Origin: Apus apus
Taxonomy: Eukaryota; Chordata; Aves; Apodiformes; Apodidae
Assembly: GCF_020740795.1 (NCBI RefSeq)
Contig: NC_067283.1
Location: forward strand, 3,623,659-3,687,658
Length of the DNA stretch: 64,000 nucleotides
Direction of reading: 5' to 3'
Numbering within the stretch: position 1 is the stretch's first letter; every line of letters starts with the position of its first letter. The notes beneath the pieces are model-generated. The model searched no databases and was not told the DNA's origin. It was given only the letters and a program-made list of their open reading frames with translations. The position numbers and the translations under genes are program-made. This document shows positions 12,397-23,440 of the stretch, piece after piece.

Positions 12397-14649
12397 GCCA
12401 ATGACCACAAAGATGTGCAAGCATTTCTGTGAGAGAGCCATAGAGGCAGGCAGAGGTCAGATTCACCATACTTAGCTTGGAGAAGCAAAACTGATGTTAT
12501 GCTCAGTGGCATTTGCTCAGGGTGTGCAAATACAGCCATGTAAATGACTGACTTTGTGTTTAGTTTTTATTACTGGGAGATTAGGAGAAGTGTTGGTGTT
12601 AAAGTTGAGCTCAATTGTGAATTTACCCGGTATTTTTTTCCACGTTTGAAAGACTGTATGATGTTTCATTTGATTAGAAGATCTTCTTGGTGTCTCCAAA
12701 TCTAAAGGTTTGAAATTCCTCAAAGATTACAAAAAATATGTGGAGAAATTACTTAATCTGAACTTTAAAAAAATACTCTTATTGATTTTAGAATGTGGAA
12801 GCTCTCTAACATTCGCATTTAATTTCTGTGCTTATTCAGCTGAAAGGAAATTAGGGTATTAACATTATTTCACCAAATTAACCCAAAGCTCCAGTCAGTC
12901 CAAATCTTCATTTTTGAAAGAACAACCATTCATCTCAAAGAACAGCACATGTTAATGTAAAGACAGAAGTACCTTTTGTCCACCTAATTAATGGCTTAAC
13001 AATTATTTATTGGGACTATTTCTCTTTTCTCCCCCCCAAAAAAAAACCAACCCCAGCAATCTGGGTAGAGGAAACAACAGTGTCTCAGTGCAAACACCAA
13101 TAAAATAATTGCCACCATTTTCAAGAGGCCAAATATTTCACCAATAACAAGGGAGTCTTTACAGTCAAAGCTTTATTTGTTGCCATATGTGATACTGTTT
13201 TGTGATCTTTTTCTATGCCAGTGGTGCTTCCTGGCCAAAATAAAATCACCCTTTGCTCAGAGTTTAGATTTTCAGATCCTAAATAAAGCAGGTACTTCTG
13301 TGACTAGTGGAAACAGGAAAGGATTTTATTTTTTTGAGTGAGAATGAGCCTGAAAACCTGAACTCTCATGTAGTGTTTGTGATTTCTGCTAAGTTTTGGT
13401 CTCATGCACTGTTCTTTTCCTCAAATTAGAGCACTGAATAGGTCGTGCTTTAGTATCTTACTCCTTGTTTTCACTAAAATGGTCAAAAAGTAATTCAGTC
13501 TCTGTTGCTTTGTCAAGAGTGGCTGGAGTGGGACACTGGATTTTGGGTTTTCTTGAGAGAAAACAAGTCAGAGCACTCAAGTAGGAAGGAATCATGCAAG
13601 TCATCTTCCATGAAACCATTGAAGTGGATACAGAGAGATGTAGTTTTAATATTCTCCCTACCACTAATTTCAGCACTGCATTTTGCTGCCACCTCATGGA
13701 TTTTCTTCCAGTGCCTGGAAGTTATTAGAAGGTTTGATTTCTACTTCGCCAAAGACAGATTATTTTCTCTTAATGATTACTAACCAAAACCATTTTCCGT
13801 GTCATTTCTTTTCATAGTAAAGGAGCAGTTCAGGTGAGGGAAAGTGGATTTCTAGTGACATTGCCAAGGTGAAGGGCTGTCTCAGAGGTCTTCATGAGGC
13901 AGATGGGCACAGCACCACAGTTAAGAGACTGTACTGAGGGAAGAACATGGAAGGGGGGATGTTAGGAGTTATGGCATTTGTCTTCCCAAGTAACTGTTAA
14001 TGAACTCTGACTTTCCTGGAGGTGGCTGAACATCTGCCTGACGATGGGAAGTAGTGGTTGAATTCCTGGTTTTGCTTTGTTTGTGTGTGTAGCTTTTGCT
14101 TTACCTATTAAACTGTCTTTAACTCAGTCCGTGAGTTCTTGCATTTTTATCCTTCCAATTCCCTTCTCCAACCCGCCAGGAGGGTGAAGAAAGGGGGAGG
14201 TTAGTGAGCAGCTGTGTGGGGCTGAGCTCCCTGATGGCTTAAAGCTCAACAGAGATTTTGTGTCCTTCTGGAAAGGCAGCTGGAAGCCAGGGATAACATC
14301 CTTGAGTAGCTCAAATGGGGCCAGATGTCCATCCTTAGGCACTTGTGTTGCTCTTTACGTAGTTGCCTGACCAAAAAAAAAAGACAACCAACAATAAGAT
14401 TATTTTGTCGAATTTATTATGGGAATACTTTTTTTGTTTTGACTTGGAGGGTTTCAGTGAAACATTTAGACTTTTCATAAGAAAAAAGCCTCACAAAATC
14501 CACACTAACAAAAAAGTTACAATATGTTGGGAGGAAAAAAAAAAAGTTGCATCTAGTTGGAAAAATTATAACCTAGTTTTAAAGCACAGTTGTTGGATTT
14601 GTTTTGGAAGTAGAGTGAGGATGAGAGGACACAGTTAAGTTATAGAGGT
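12397..14649. other. Intergenic, no gene recognised
   Basis: AT-rich unique sequence with short homopolymer runs (for example 13031-13046). ORFs of 79-92 codons on both strands overlap each other and look random. Confidence 0.45.
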
Positions 14650-15212
14650 GATTGTCCTGCTCTGCTCTGCTCTTGTGCAGCCTCACCTTGAGCACCACAA
14701 GCATTTTTGGGCACCACAATATAAAAAGGACATCAAGCTATTGAAGACTGTCCAGAGGAGAGCCACCAGGATGGTGAAGGGGCTGGAAGGGATGACTTCT
14801 GAGGAGCAGCTGAGGTCAGTTGGATTATTCAGCTTGGGGAAGAGGAGACTGAGGGGTGACCTCATTGAAGTCTATGGCTTCCTCACCAGGCGAAGAGGTG
14901 GGGCAAGTCCTGACCTTTTCCCTCCTCTGACCAGTGACAGGGCTTGGGGAAACGGCAGGAAGCTGAATCAGGGGAGGTTTAGGTTGGATACCAGGAAAAG
15001 GTTTTTCACCCAGAGGGTGATTAAGCACTGGAACAAGCTCCCCAGGGCAGTGGTCACAGCACCAAGCCTGCCTGAGCTCAAGAAGCTTTTGGATGATGCT
15101 GTCAGGAACATGGTGTGATTGTTGGGGTGCCCTACACAGGGACAGGAGTTGGACTCGATGATCCTGATGGGTCCCTTCCCACTCAGCAGATTCTGTGATT
15201 CTATGATTCTTT
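14650..15212 (+). mobile_element. CR1 LINE, 5'-truncated, intact 156-codon ORF2 end
   Basis: An uninterrupted frame (14648-15118) encodes the CR1 ORF2 C-terminus: [14 protein letters not shown], a [16 protein letters not shown] block, [20 protein letters not shown] and a stop. It is followed by a tail reading gatcctgatgggtcccttcc and gattctgtgattctatgatt. The tail type differs from most copies here, so this is a separate subfamily. Confidence 0.94.
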
Positions 15213-16251
15213 TGGAGGGATTCTGCTGGATTCAGTGCAAAAATGTCCACTACCTTTAGATCTATCTTTGGATATTGCATTGGAACAAAGTTCATACTTG
15301 GCCAGTTACGGCCAAGCCATATTTCATAGAGTGTTTCCCCAAATATCACCTTGTTGGTCTGGTTTCAAATGTAGGATTGAAAGTGTGAGTGAACACTTTC
15401 CATGGATGGGAAAGTAACTACACCCTTTATCAAAAGTTCAGACAACCGTAAAATCCAATGATTTTTTCTTATCAGGATGTTGATTCTGCTCCAAAAAAAC
15501 ACATTATCTAGGATTATTTTCTCTATTACTTAATTGTCTCATTTTTTTCCCCTTTGCCACAGGATTGTCACTAATTTTTTTTGCACTAGTGGATCTTTAA
15601 AGAATTTTCCTTGTACAAACATTTACCAAATTAATAAATTTGCATTACACAGACCTTTCTTGGAGTACTTAAACTCCTGTAGTGGCTTCCATAATAAAAG
15701 ATGATTACTTCTCAGTATGAAAATGAGTTTGTGTGATTTCTGTCAGTTAGTGCGTGCTATTAAACCATCTGACTATTTTTTTGCATTTTTCTGAGCTCAA
15801 AACACCATTTCAAGTGCTTGACTTGTCTCAGTTTTGCACATACATGTAGCATTTACATGTTACACATTTATATACGTGTTATGTTATTAACACTGTTCAG
15901 TATTTGGCCCCTACTTTCTTGTTCTAGCTTTGTAGACATATGAGGGAATAAATTCAGATGATAAATAAATATAGCAAAAAGGTTTTTGTTAGTTTTTCAT
16001 TTACAAGCTGTTGATATTTATCATGTACCATTTGGCTTGCTGTGATTTTCCATGAACTTTAATCAAAAATAGGGAATTAATCAGATGTAAGCAAGATATT
16101 TGTATTTTTTCTGACCTGTATATATGTATGTATTTTTTTTGTTCACTGTTATACTTAAAGGGGAAAACCCAACCAGGTCAGCTTGAACATCTTTTCGATT
16201 TATAAGAATTAACAGCAAGTTGAAAAATCTATTGTTCCTGCTCCTCCACTT
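15213..16251. other. Intergenic, no gene recognised
   Basis: AT-rich unique sequence with T runs (15541-15585, 16130-16140). No exon or repeat family seen. Confidence 0.45.
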
Positions 16252-16600
16252 CATAGAATCATAGAATCATAGAACGGTTTGGGTTGGAAGGGAGCTTAAA
16301 GATCATCTAGTTCCAACCCCCCTGCATGGGCAGGGACACCTCCCACCAGCCCAGGCTGCTCCAAGCCCCATCCAACCTGCCCTTCAACACTGCCAGGGAT
16401 GGGGCAGCCACAGCTTCCCTGGGCAGCCTGGGCCAGGGTCTCCCCACCCTCATAGTGAAGAATTTCTTCCTAATGTCTGACCTCAATCTCCCCATTTCCA
16501 TTTTAAAGCCATTGCCCCTTGACCTCTCACTACATGCCTTTGTCCAAAGTCCCGCCCCAGCTGGTGCTTTCCTGTGTTGTCCCTGCAGCAGAAAGTGAGG
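16252..16600 (-). mobile_element. CR1 LINE fragment, antisense
   Basis: Begins with tandem agaatcatagaatcatagaa and the reverse complement of a CR1 3' UTR and ORF2 end (minus-strand translation RKFFTMRVGRPWPRLPREAV). Very close in sequence to the 3' end of the copy at 21,990-22,660, so probably the same, fairly young subfamily. Confidence 0.94.
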
Positions 16601-17959
16601 AGATTGAAACCCCCTAAGAGGACCAAGACCTGTGAAGGCAAAGCTGCTCCTATCTGTCTATAGAGGGCCTTCTCTGCTCAGTCGTCCTGGTCTGATGGCA
16701 CCTTAAAAACTTCAGTTCAGTGGTGCCCTGGCTTGCTCTTTCATTTTCTTCCTAACCAAGAGCACCTGCCCACTTCTCGTATGAAATTCGGGTGCCAGCT
16801 CCTGTCAGAGGTGAAGACGTTTCATTTCTGTGTGGGCTGATGGGCACAAAACAGGACAAGGCTGTTGCTGAGAGGTGATGCCAACCCACCTGCCTGTCAG
16901 GTCTCACTGCAGAAGACAATATATGGGGAGAGAGTACCTTGAGTGGCACAGAGAGAATCTGCATGGGTTGCTTGCATTACCAGCACCTTTGAAGGTCACT
17001 AGCTGTGTTTGCCTTCTTTTTCTCACTAGATCCTTCAACGCCCTCATGTATAAATCTCTTTGGTTTTCTATTTTTTTATTTACTTCACCATTGCAGCTAG
17101 TACAGGGCCACAAACACCACTTGGACACATACCACCAGCCCCTCAGACTCTTCAGGCCACTAAGTGTTTCACATTTAACCACCACAAAAGAGGACAGTCT
17201 TCCTGTTGCTGCTTCGTGTTTCATGAAATGTCTTTTTAATTATGGTTATTCTACCTCGGTAGCTTTTCTACTATAATAAGCCCTGCACTGTCAGGAGGAG
17301 AAACAATAACAACAACAAACCCTGCATTAGGAGGAAACATTTAAGTCCTTGATACAAAGCTCACTTCCATCTATTAATTAACAGAGGCCACAGGAGCTGG
17401 TTTTATCATTCTCAGAAGAGAACTGTGTTTGCAACTGACAGTTATATCCCTTGTAATAGGAGGCTGCAGAAATAACATACTAATCACCTGATCATTTCAA
17501 CCTGAATTAAGGTGATGATGTTTCCAAGAAAAGATCTGAGGATGTGTACCCAGGCCAGATCTGTACTCAAAGATGTAATCATGTGTCTTTCAGCATTCAT
17601 ATGCCTGCCTGAAAAGCAATTCTAAGAATAAAGTAATAATGCAGAAAAGCCTGTGTTGTTTTGTGCATTCACCTTCTCTTACCTACTGCTTCTATTTCAT
17701 TTGTTTTGGTGATTGATATTTACATCGAGAGGTTTAGATATAGTAGCATGTGTAAAGGGGAGTGTGGTTTTACTGTGTCCTTAATAATATCTCAGAGACA
17801 AAAATCAGGATCTCTACATGGAAAAACTAGTAAAACATTAGTGCTCAAAGACCAGGACAACCTTTTATTTCGACAGCAGAATCAACCTTCCAGTCCTGGA
17901 ATACTCAAAGTTATAAAATACGTTGGCTTGGTGGGAGTGTTTTTATTATTGTTGTTTTT
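16601..17959. other. Intergenic, no gene recognised
   Basis: Open stretches of 106-133 codons at 16875-17276 lie on both strands over the same bases and show no family resemblance. Nothing else supported. Confidence 0.45.
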
Positions 17960-18306
17960 CCAGGAAGACCTTAGAGAAACTCTCCAGTACATGAAGGGGC
18001 TGCAGGGAAGCTGGGGAGGAACTTTTGATAAGGGCATGGAGTGACAGGACAGGGGAAATTATTTTAGGCTGGAAGAGTGGAGATTTAAGTTTAGACATTA
18101 GGAAGAAAGTCTTCACTATGAGGGTGCTGAGACACTGGCACAGGTTGTCCAGAAGAGTTGTGGATGCACCACCCCTGGAAGTGTTCAAGATTGGATGGGG
18201 TTTGGAATGACCTGGTCTAGTGGGAGGTGTCCCTGCCCATACAGAAAGGTAGAACTAGATGATCTTTAAGTCCCTTCCAACTCAAACCATTCTATGATTC
18301 TATGAT
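17960..18306 (+). mobile_element. CR1 LINE, 5'-truncated
   Basis: ORF2 end (SLDIRKKVFTMRVLRHWHRL) and 3' UTR with gatgatctttaagtcccttc and a ttctatgattctatga tail. Several small deletions. Confidence 0.92.
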
Positions 18307-18307
18307 T

Positions 18308-18412
18308 TCAGGTTTTTTTCATCTGTTTGCATCATCATCTTCTTCATCATCACAATCATAATCTTCTTTTTACCTTATTCTTCATCTTGATCTTTTTTTT
18401 CATCATCTTCTC
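18308..18412 (+). repeat. Imperfect (TCA/TTC)n pyrimidine-rich tract
   Basis: Starts directly after the CR1 tail and consists of tcatcatcttcttcatcatc-type words. May have grown from the CR1 tail. Confidence 0.75.
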
Positions 18413-19059
18413 TGGTATTTTAATTGGCCTGAGTGTAAATCTTGACTCTCCTTACAGATTAGAGAAACACTAGAGAACTTTTTTCTTCAACATCATTGTA
18501 CGGATTTTGTGATGGAGTCGTTTTCTGTTTTCATTTTTCACAATAATTTTCTCCAACAGAGAAAGCAAAGGTAGGGAGACAATCACTTTCATGATCTCTT
18601 AGGTAAGTATTTAGTATTACAGATACACAAAAAAACCCCAACTATTGAAATAATCACTGTAATTTCTACATCAGGAAACTATGTCGGTGTGATCAGAGAA
18701 TGTAAAGGTCCTATGAGCCTGGAGGCAACCACAATTGTCTTTAGAAGAAAGGAATTTTTGGCAAATAACAGAGTTCCAACAACAGGATCTTTGAAAAGGT
18801 AGGACTTCACAGTCCCAAACTGTAGTTTTCTCCCCTCTCTGTACTTCATGAAACACTTACACTGCTTCTTATTCCTGCTGTCCTGGGAGCAAATCAATTG
18901 TAATGCTGAGTTAGGTTTTATGTAGTTTCACTTCATGAGTTCCTGGATATAGATCAATCCTACTTCTGACTTGGTTTCCATGCAGCTATTTTTCATGGGT
19001 ATTTTCAATAAGGATTTTCTCTCTCTCTAATGCTGTAGGAATTAGTTTAACAGTTTTAA

Positions 19060-19168
19060 TTCATTACCCCTCATCCTATCACTGCCCTCTCTGGTGAAAA
19101 GCCCCTCCCCAGCTTTCCTGGAGCTCCTTCAGGCACTGGAAGGTGCTCTGAGGTCTCCCTAGATGTAT
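19060..19168 (-). mobile_element. CR1 fragment, antisense, internal only
   Basis: Reads ccccagctttcctggagctc and aggcactggaaggtgctctg, the reverse complement of the CR1 segment just 5' of the ORF2 end. No tail is present, so it is an internal remnant. Confidence 0.8.
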
Positions 19169-19261
19169 TTAATATCTTCTGGAGAGGTAATCTGTCATAC
19201 TAGAAAAAGAAGAAGAAAGAGGCCATTTCAGTCGTCACTTAAGGCCATTTATTTCTATAGA

Positions 19262-19509
19262 AAATGAACTCAAGTTATGCCAGGAGACATTTAGATTGGA
19301 TATCAGGAAAAGTTTCTTAACTGAAAGGGTTGTGAGGTACTGGAACGGGCTGCCCAGGGCAGTAGTGGAGTCACCATCCCTGGAGGATCTAAAAACTATC
19401 TACATATGGTGCTGAGGGACATGGTTTAGTGCTGGACTTGGCAGTGCTGGGTTAACAGTTGGACTTGATCTTAACAGTCTTTTCCAAACCAAACAATTTG
19501 ATGATTCTA
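19262..19509 (+). mobile_element. CR1 fragment, sense
   Basis: Matches the diverged subfamily with tactggaacgggctgcccag and ggacatggtttagtgctgga, ending in a degraded tail (ttgatgattcta). It has the opposite orientation to the remnant about 100 bases upstream, so two separate insertions. Confidence 0.85.
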
Positions 19510-21989
19510 GTCTAGGAAAGGTAGGGAGGAAAGTGGGAATAAAGAAGAGAAGAAATGAGAAAAAATTCTCCCTGTAGCAGTGGTGTTTTAAAAAATATAT
19601 CATTAATCCTTTCTTATAATTTGCCTGTCAGATGCCATTTATGAAGATGGAAACAACTCCCAGGAGTCTGAAGGAATTGCTGTTCCTGGGGTGTGTGGTA
19701 GCTTAGATTGGACTTTTACTTACATGTGCTCCTCAAGGTAGATTTTAGGAAGAATACTTTGCAGCACCCACTTAGTCAAAATTCAGGTATTTTACATGAG
19801 GGGAGGGTCTCCCTGGGTATCCTGGAGTCAGTAGAAAAGGAGAGAGATGCCCTTCCACAGAGTAGTTCAGAACAGAAGCCTAACTTGGGGATTCCTGGGA
19901 ACTGAGCCTCTTTAGAGGAAACTAATATAAGGTGATCATCCCAGAATAATGTAAATGGAGATATTCCAGTTCTGTTTCCTTGGATCAAATATGTACATTG
20001 AAGGAAGTAGACTTGTATTGACATGATTTACATAGACCCCAAAGATTTATCCATTTGATTCTAGAGACTGATGTCACTCTATTTTTTTAGGACAAATACT
20101 AATGTTGTACTGGAAGTCAGAACAAGTCATCATATTTTAACTAGAAGACTTACCAGAAAGTTCCATCCTTGTAAGATTTGGTTGTGTCTCATTGGATTGT
20201 TGAAACTCAGAAGTCTTTAGCTACAGTCTTTTGCAGTCCCAGAAATTAAGTCAACTAATATATCACTGCATAGGACTTGCAATGCTGGGCCTTGAGAACA
20301 CAAAGTTTCCCTCATAGAAAAGCTTCTGAGTCCTGTCGTGACTTCATTTTGCTTTAGTTATCTTTTTCCAAAGTGCCAACACTCGGGATAATGAGTCTCC
20401 AGGGGACAGCTCACATAAAAGTTTTACATGTTGGTTTCGTTTGATCAGTATAGACAATGGCATCAGAATCCAATGGGTCTTATGTTAAAAGAAACATACA
20501 AGAAAAAAAATAGAAAAAAACCCACATTAACCTGTCTCCTTTTCCTCTGTCATGACAAACAAAGCTACAGCATGAGAAACAGCTGATCATAACTCCAACA
20601 TAAACACTTGAAGAAGGTGAGAAGAACCTCATACTTTCTAAGATCAGGGATGAATGAATCACCTAGGAATGGTACACCAGAGTTGTGTCTTTATATTTAT
20701 TGCTATTAATAGAGGGGTTTTTATATTTTTCTAATAATTGGTTATTAAAAAATCAGTGTATTTACAAGCTATGACCTTGTGCTATGTGCAATTCTTAGCT
20801 AATTAAAAGATAATAAATTCTTAGTTAATCATCCTCCTGGATGATTTCTCTTTACATTGTTCTATTACTATTAAGAAATTGGCCAACTCATCCAACTCAC
20901 ACATAAGGTGTTTGCATCACACCTTGGTATTACTTTCTTTACCCTGTTCCTCCCAGAAGTGATGCTTCCTCTGGACATTAACAACTTCTGTGATTACATT
21001 TGCACCTCTATTGTCTGCTAACATGTGGCTGTGTTTGTGTGAGTTAATTAGTTGGGCAGTAACAGCACAAACATGTGCTGTGATGCTCACTGTGCTACTC
21101 TGCATTCATCTGCAGACTTTGAAGAATGTAATAATTCCCCATCTGGCTTAGTCTCACTTTATTGACTCTTTGCCCTCACTTCTTCCAGTGTCAGATTAGG
21201 CAGGCATTTTCTTTACAGCAGAACTATTGGCATGGCATGACAAAGAGAAAATAAGGAGAGCCAGGGATAGACAGATGCATTGGTGTGTTTGTGGCTTCTA
21301 TGTTACTTCATTGTTAGCATGCTACCTGGCATGGTTTGGCCTCACACTCTTTTTGATCATGCCTGGACACATCTCAGGTGATGGCAGAGTCCAGAGACTG
21401 TTTCCAGTGGATAGTAAGAATGAGGTTTGGCTCTTTCTGGCAGAAAGATAAGTTAGCCACATGGACAGGAGCTGTCTCTAACACTTGCTCTTGCAGCCAC
21501 AGAATTGGCCCTTGTCCATTCTGATTTGCTAAGGCAGATGTAAGCTTTGGACCTGATCCAACTCCCTCCTTCTCATCAGTTTGGGTTTTGGCTTGAACTG
21601 AGTGTGATGCATTTCCACCAAGCTGAGAGAATAGGAAGAGATGCCAAGAAGATGGTGTTGAATGACAGGAAGGATTGGAAACATCAAGAACTTTTTTGTT
21701 GCTGTTTAGAAAAACTAGTGGTGGAAAGACAGTTTTATGTTCATTGTTCAGAGGAAGAGTTATGTCTTGGTGCATATTCAAAACAGAGCTGACCAGATTT
21801 ATTTAAGTATAATATAAAGACTAACACAGGAAGACACAGCAACAACTATTCCACTGCAATTGTTGACAGCAGAGCACTATTTTTTTCCACTGCTAGAAAA
21901 GTTCTGTAAATCTCACAGATCTCCTGATGTAGCTCTTATAACAGGTGTTCTCTCCTTATCACCTGCCCTTCCAAAGCTTGTTTCAAATA
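19510..21989. other. Intergenic, no gene recognised
   Basis: AT-rich. A 135-codon minus-strand ORF (21374-21781) and an 81-codon plus-strand ORF over the same bases show no recognisable family. Confidence 0.45.
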
Positions 21990-22660
21990 GCCTTAATGCA
22001 CTGGGGGGTGATGGTGGATGAGAACCTCAACATGAGCCAGCAATGTGCAGTTGCAGCCCAGAAAACAACCGTGTCCTGGGCTGCATCAACAGAAATGTGG
22101 CCAGCAGGACAAGGGAGGGGATTCTGTCCCTCTGCCCTGCACTCCTGAGACCCCACCTGGAGTGCTGTGTCCAGTTCTGTAGCCCCTAACACAGGAAGGA
22201 CATGGAGCTCCTGGGGGAAGTCCAGAGGAGGCCAACAAAGATGATGAGAGGGCTGGAGCAGCTCTGCTCTGGAGACAGGCTGAGAGAGTTGGGGCTGTTC
22301 AGCCTGGAGAAGAGAAGGTTCCAGGGAGACCTCATAATGGCTTTCCAGTGTCTGAAGAAAGCTGGGGAGAGACTTTTTACAAAGGCTTGTAGTCAGAGGG
22401 CAAGAGGTAATAGATCAAAGCTGGAGGAGGTGACATTTAGGTTAGACATGAGGAGGAAATTCTTTAGTGTGAGGGTGGTGAGACCCTGGCCCAGGTTCCC
22501 CAGGGAAGCTGTGGCTGCCCCATCCCTGGCAGTGTTGAAGGGCAGGTTGGATGGGGCTTGGAGCAGCCTGGGCTGGTGGGAGGTGTCCCTGCCCATGCAG
22601 GGGGGTTGGAACTAGATGATCTTTAAGCTCCCTTCCAACCCAAACCATTCTGTGATTCTC
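21990..22660 (+). mobile_element. CR1 LINE, longest well-preserved copy
   Basis: Runs from the ORF2 segment ggtggatgagaacctcaaca, through an intact 137-codon frame (22202-22615; REKRRF-like start, [20 protein letters not shown]), to gatgatctttaagctccctt and a ttctgtgattct tail. Low divergence from the copies at 16,252 and 735. Confidence 0.95.
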
Positions 22661-23077
22661 ATTGTGCTAGCACTGGGATCATGGGACTTATGCAGCTATA
22701 CCTTCCTTGAAAGAAACTCAGAACAGAAATGAATGTCATCAACAAGACTTCTTCAGCTGCTAGTGTTTGTATTAATCATGTATCACAATAACTACATTCC
22801 CTTATGAGTTGGTATTTTACCACATCTGGGAAGCTGAAGAAAAAAATGGACTTTGGGGACCTTTACATATTCTCAGCTCTTTAATGCATGTGGAAGGACT
22901 AGCAGTGTGCTTGTAAAGTCAAGGACATCATGCATGCCATCCATCCTCTTCCTGGGAGTCCAACTGTGAATAGTACAAAATTTAGTTATTTGGTTCCCTC
23001 TAATATGCAGAAATTAAAAACAAAACCAACCAAAAACAAGAAACAAAGATCTAATAATGTCCCCTTAACAAAAGCCT

Positions 23078-23118
23078 GTATGTGTGTATATATGTATATA
23101 TATATTATATATATATTA
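23078..23118. repeat. (TG/TA)n microsatellite
   Basis: tgtgtgtatatatgtatata followed by more TA steps; partly self-complementary. Confidence 0.9.
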
Positions 23119-23263
23119 GGTGAGATTAAAGGAGTTGCTTTAGACAAAGGGAGTGAAATAATAAATGGAGTGTAGCATAACCAGATGATGCAACCATCTA
23201 TAAAACTGAAAATCCTAAGGAGAAACAGTTTGTAATTATGTGAAAAACAGGTTTAGGTAAAGG

Positions 23264-23440
23264 AGTAACTGCAAGGCACTGGGACAGGCTGCCCTGACAG
23301 ATTGTCTTGTCTCCTCTGGAGACATTCCAAACCCATCTGGACCTGCTCCTGTGTGATCTACTGTAAGTGATCCTGCTCTAGCAGGGGGTTGGACTTGATG
23401 ATCTCCAGAAATCCCTTCCAACTCTGATGACTCTGTAAGT
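23264..23440 (+). mobile_element. CR1 3' fragment, galliform-like tail type
   Basis: Contains gatcctgctctagcaggggg, ttggacttgatgatctccag and cccttccaactctgatgact. This tail differs from the gatctttaaggtccc copies. Confidence 0.9.

Noticed and set aside
14648..15118. 156-codon intact ORF as a possible gene
   Set aside because: It is the C-terminal end of a CR1 ORF2, with the CR1 tail directly behind; not a host gene.
21374..21792. 135-codon minus-strand ORF with an 81-codon ORF opposite
   Set aside because: No family features in either translation and no supporting splice or promoter signals.
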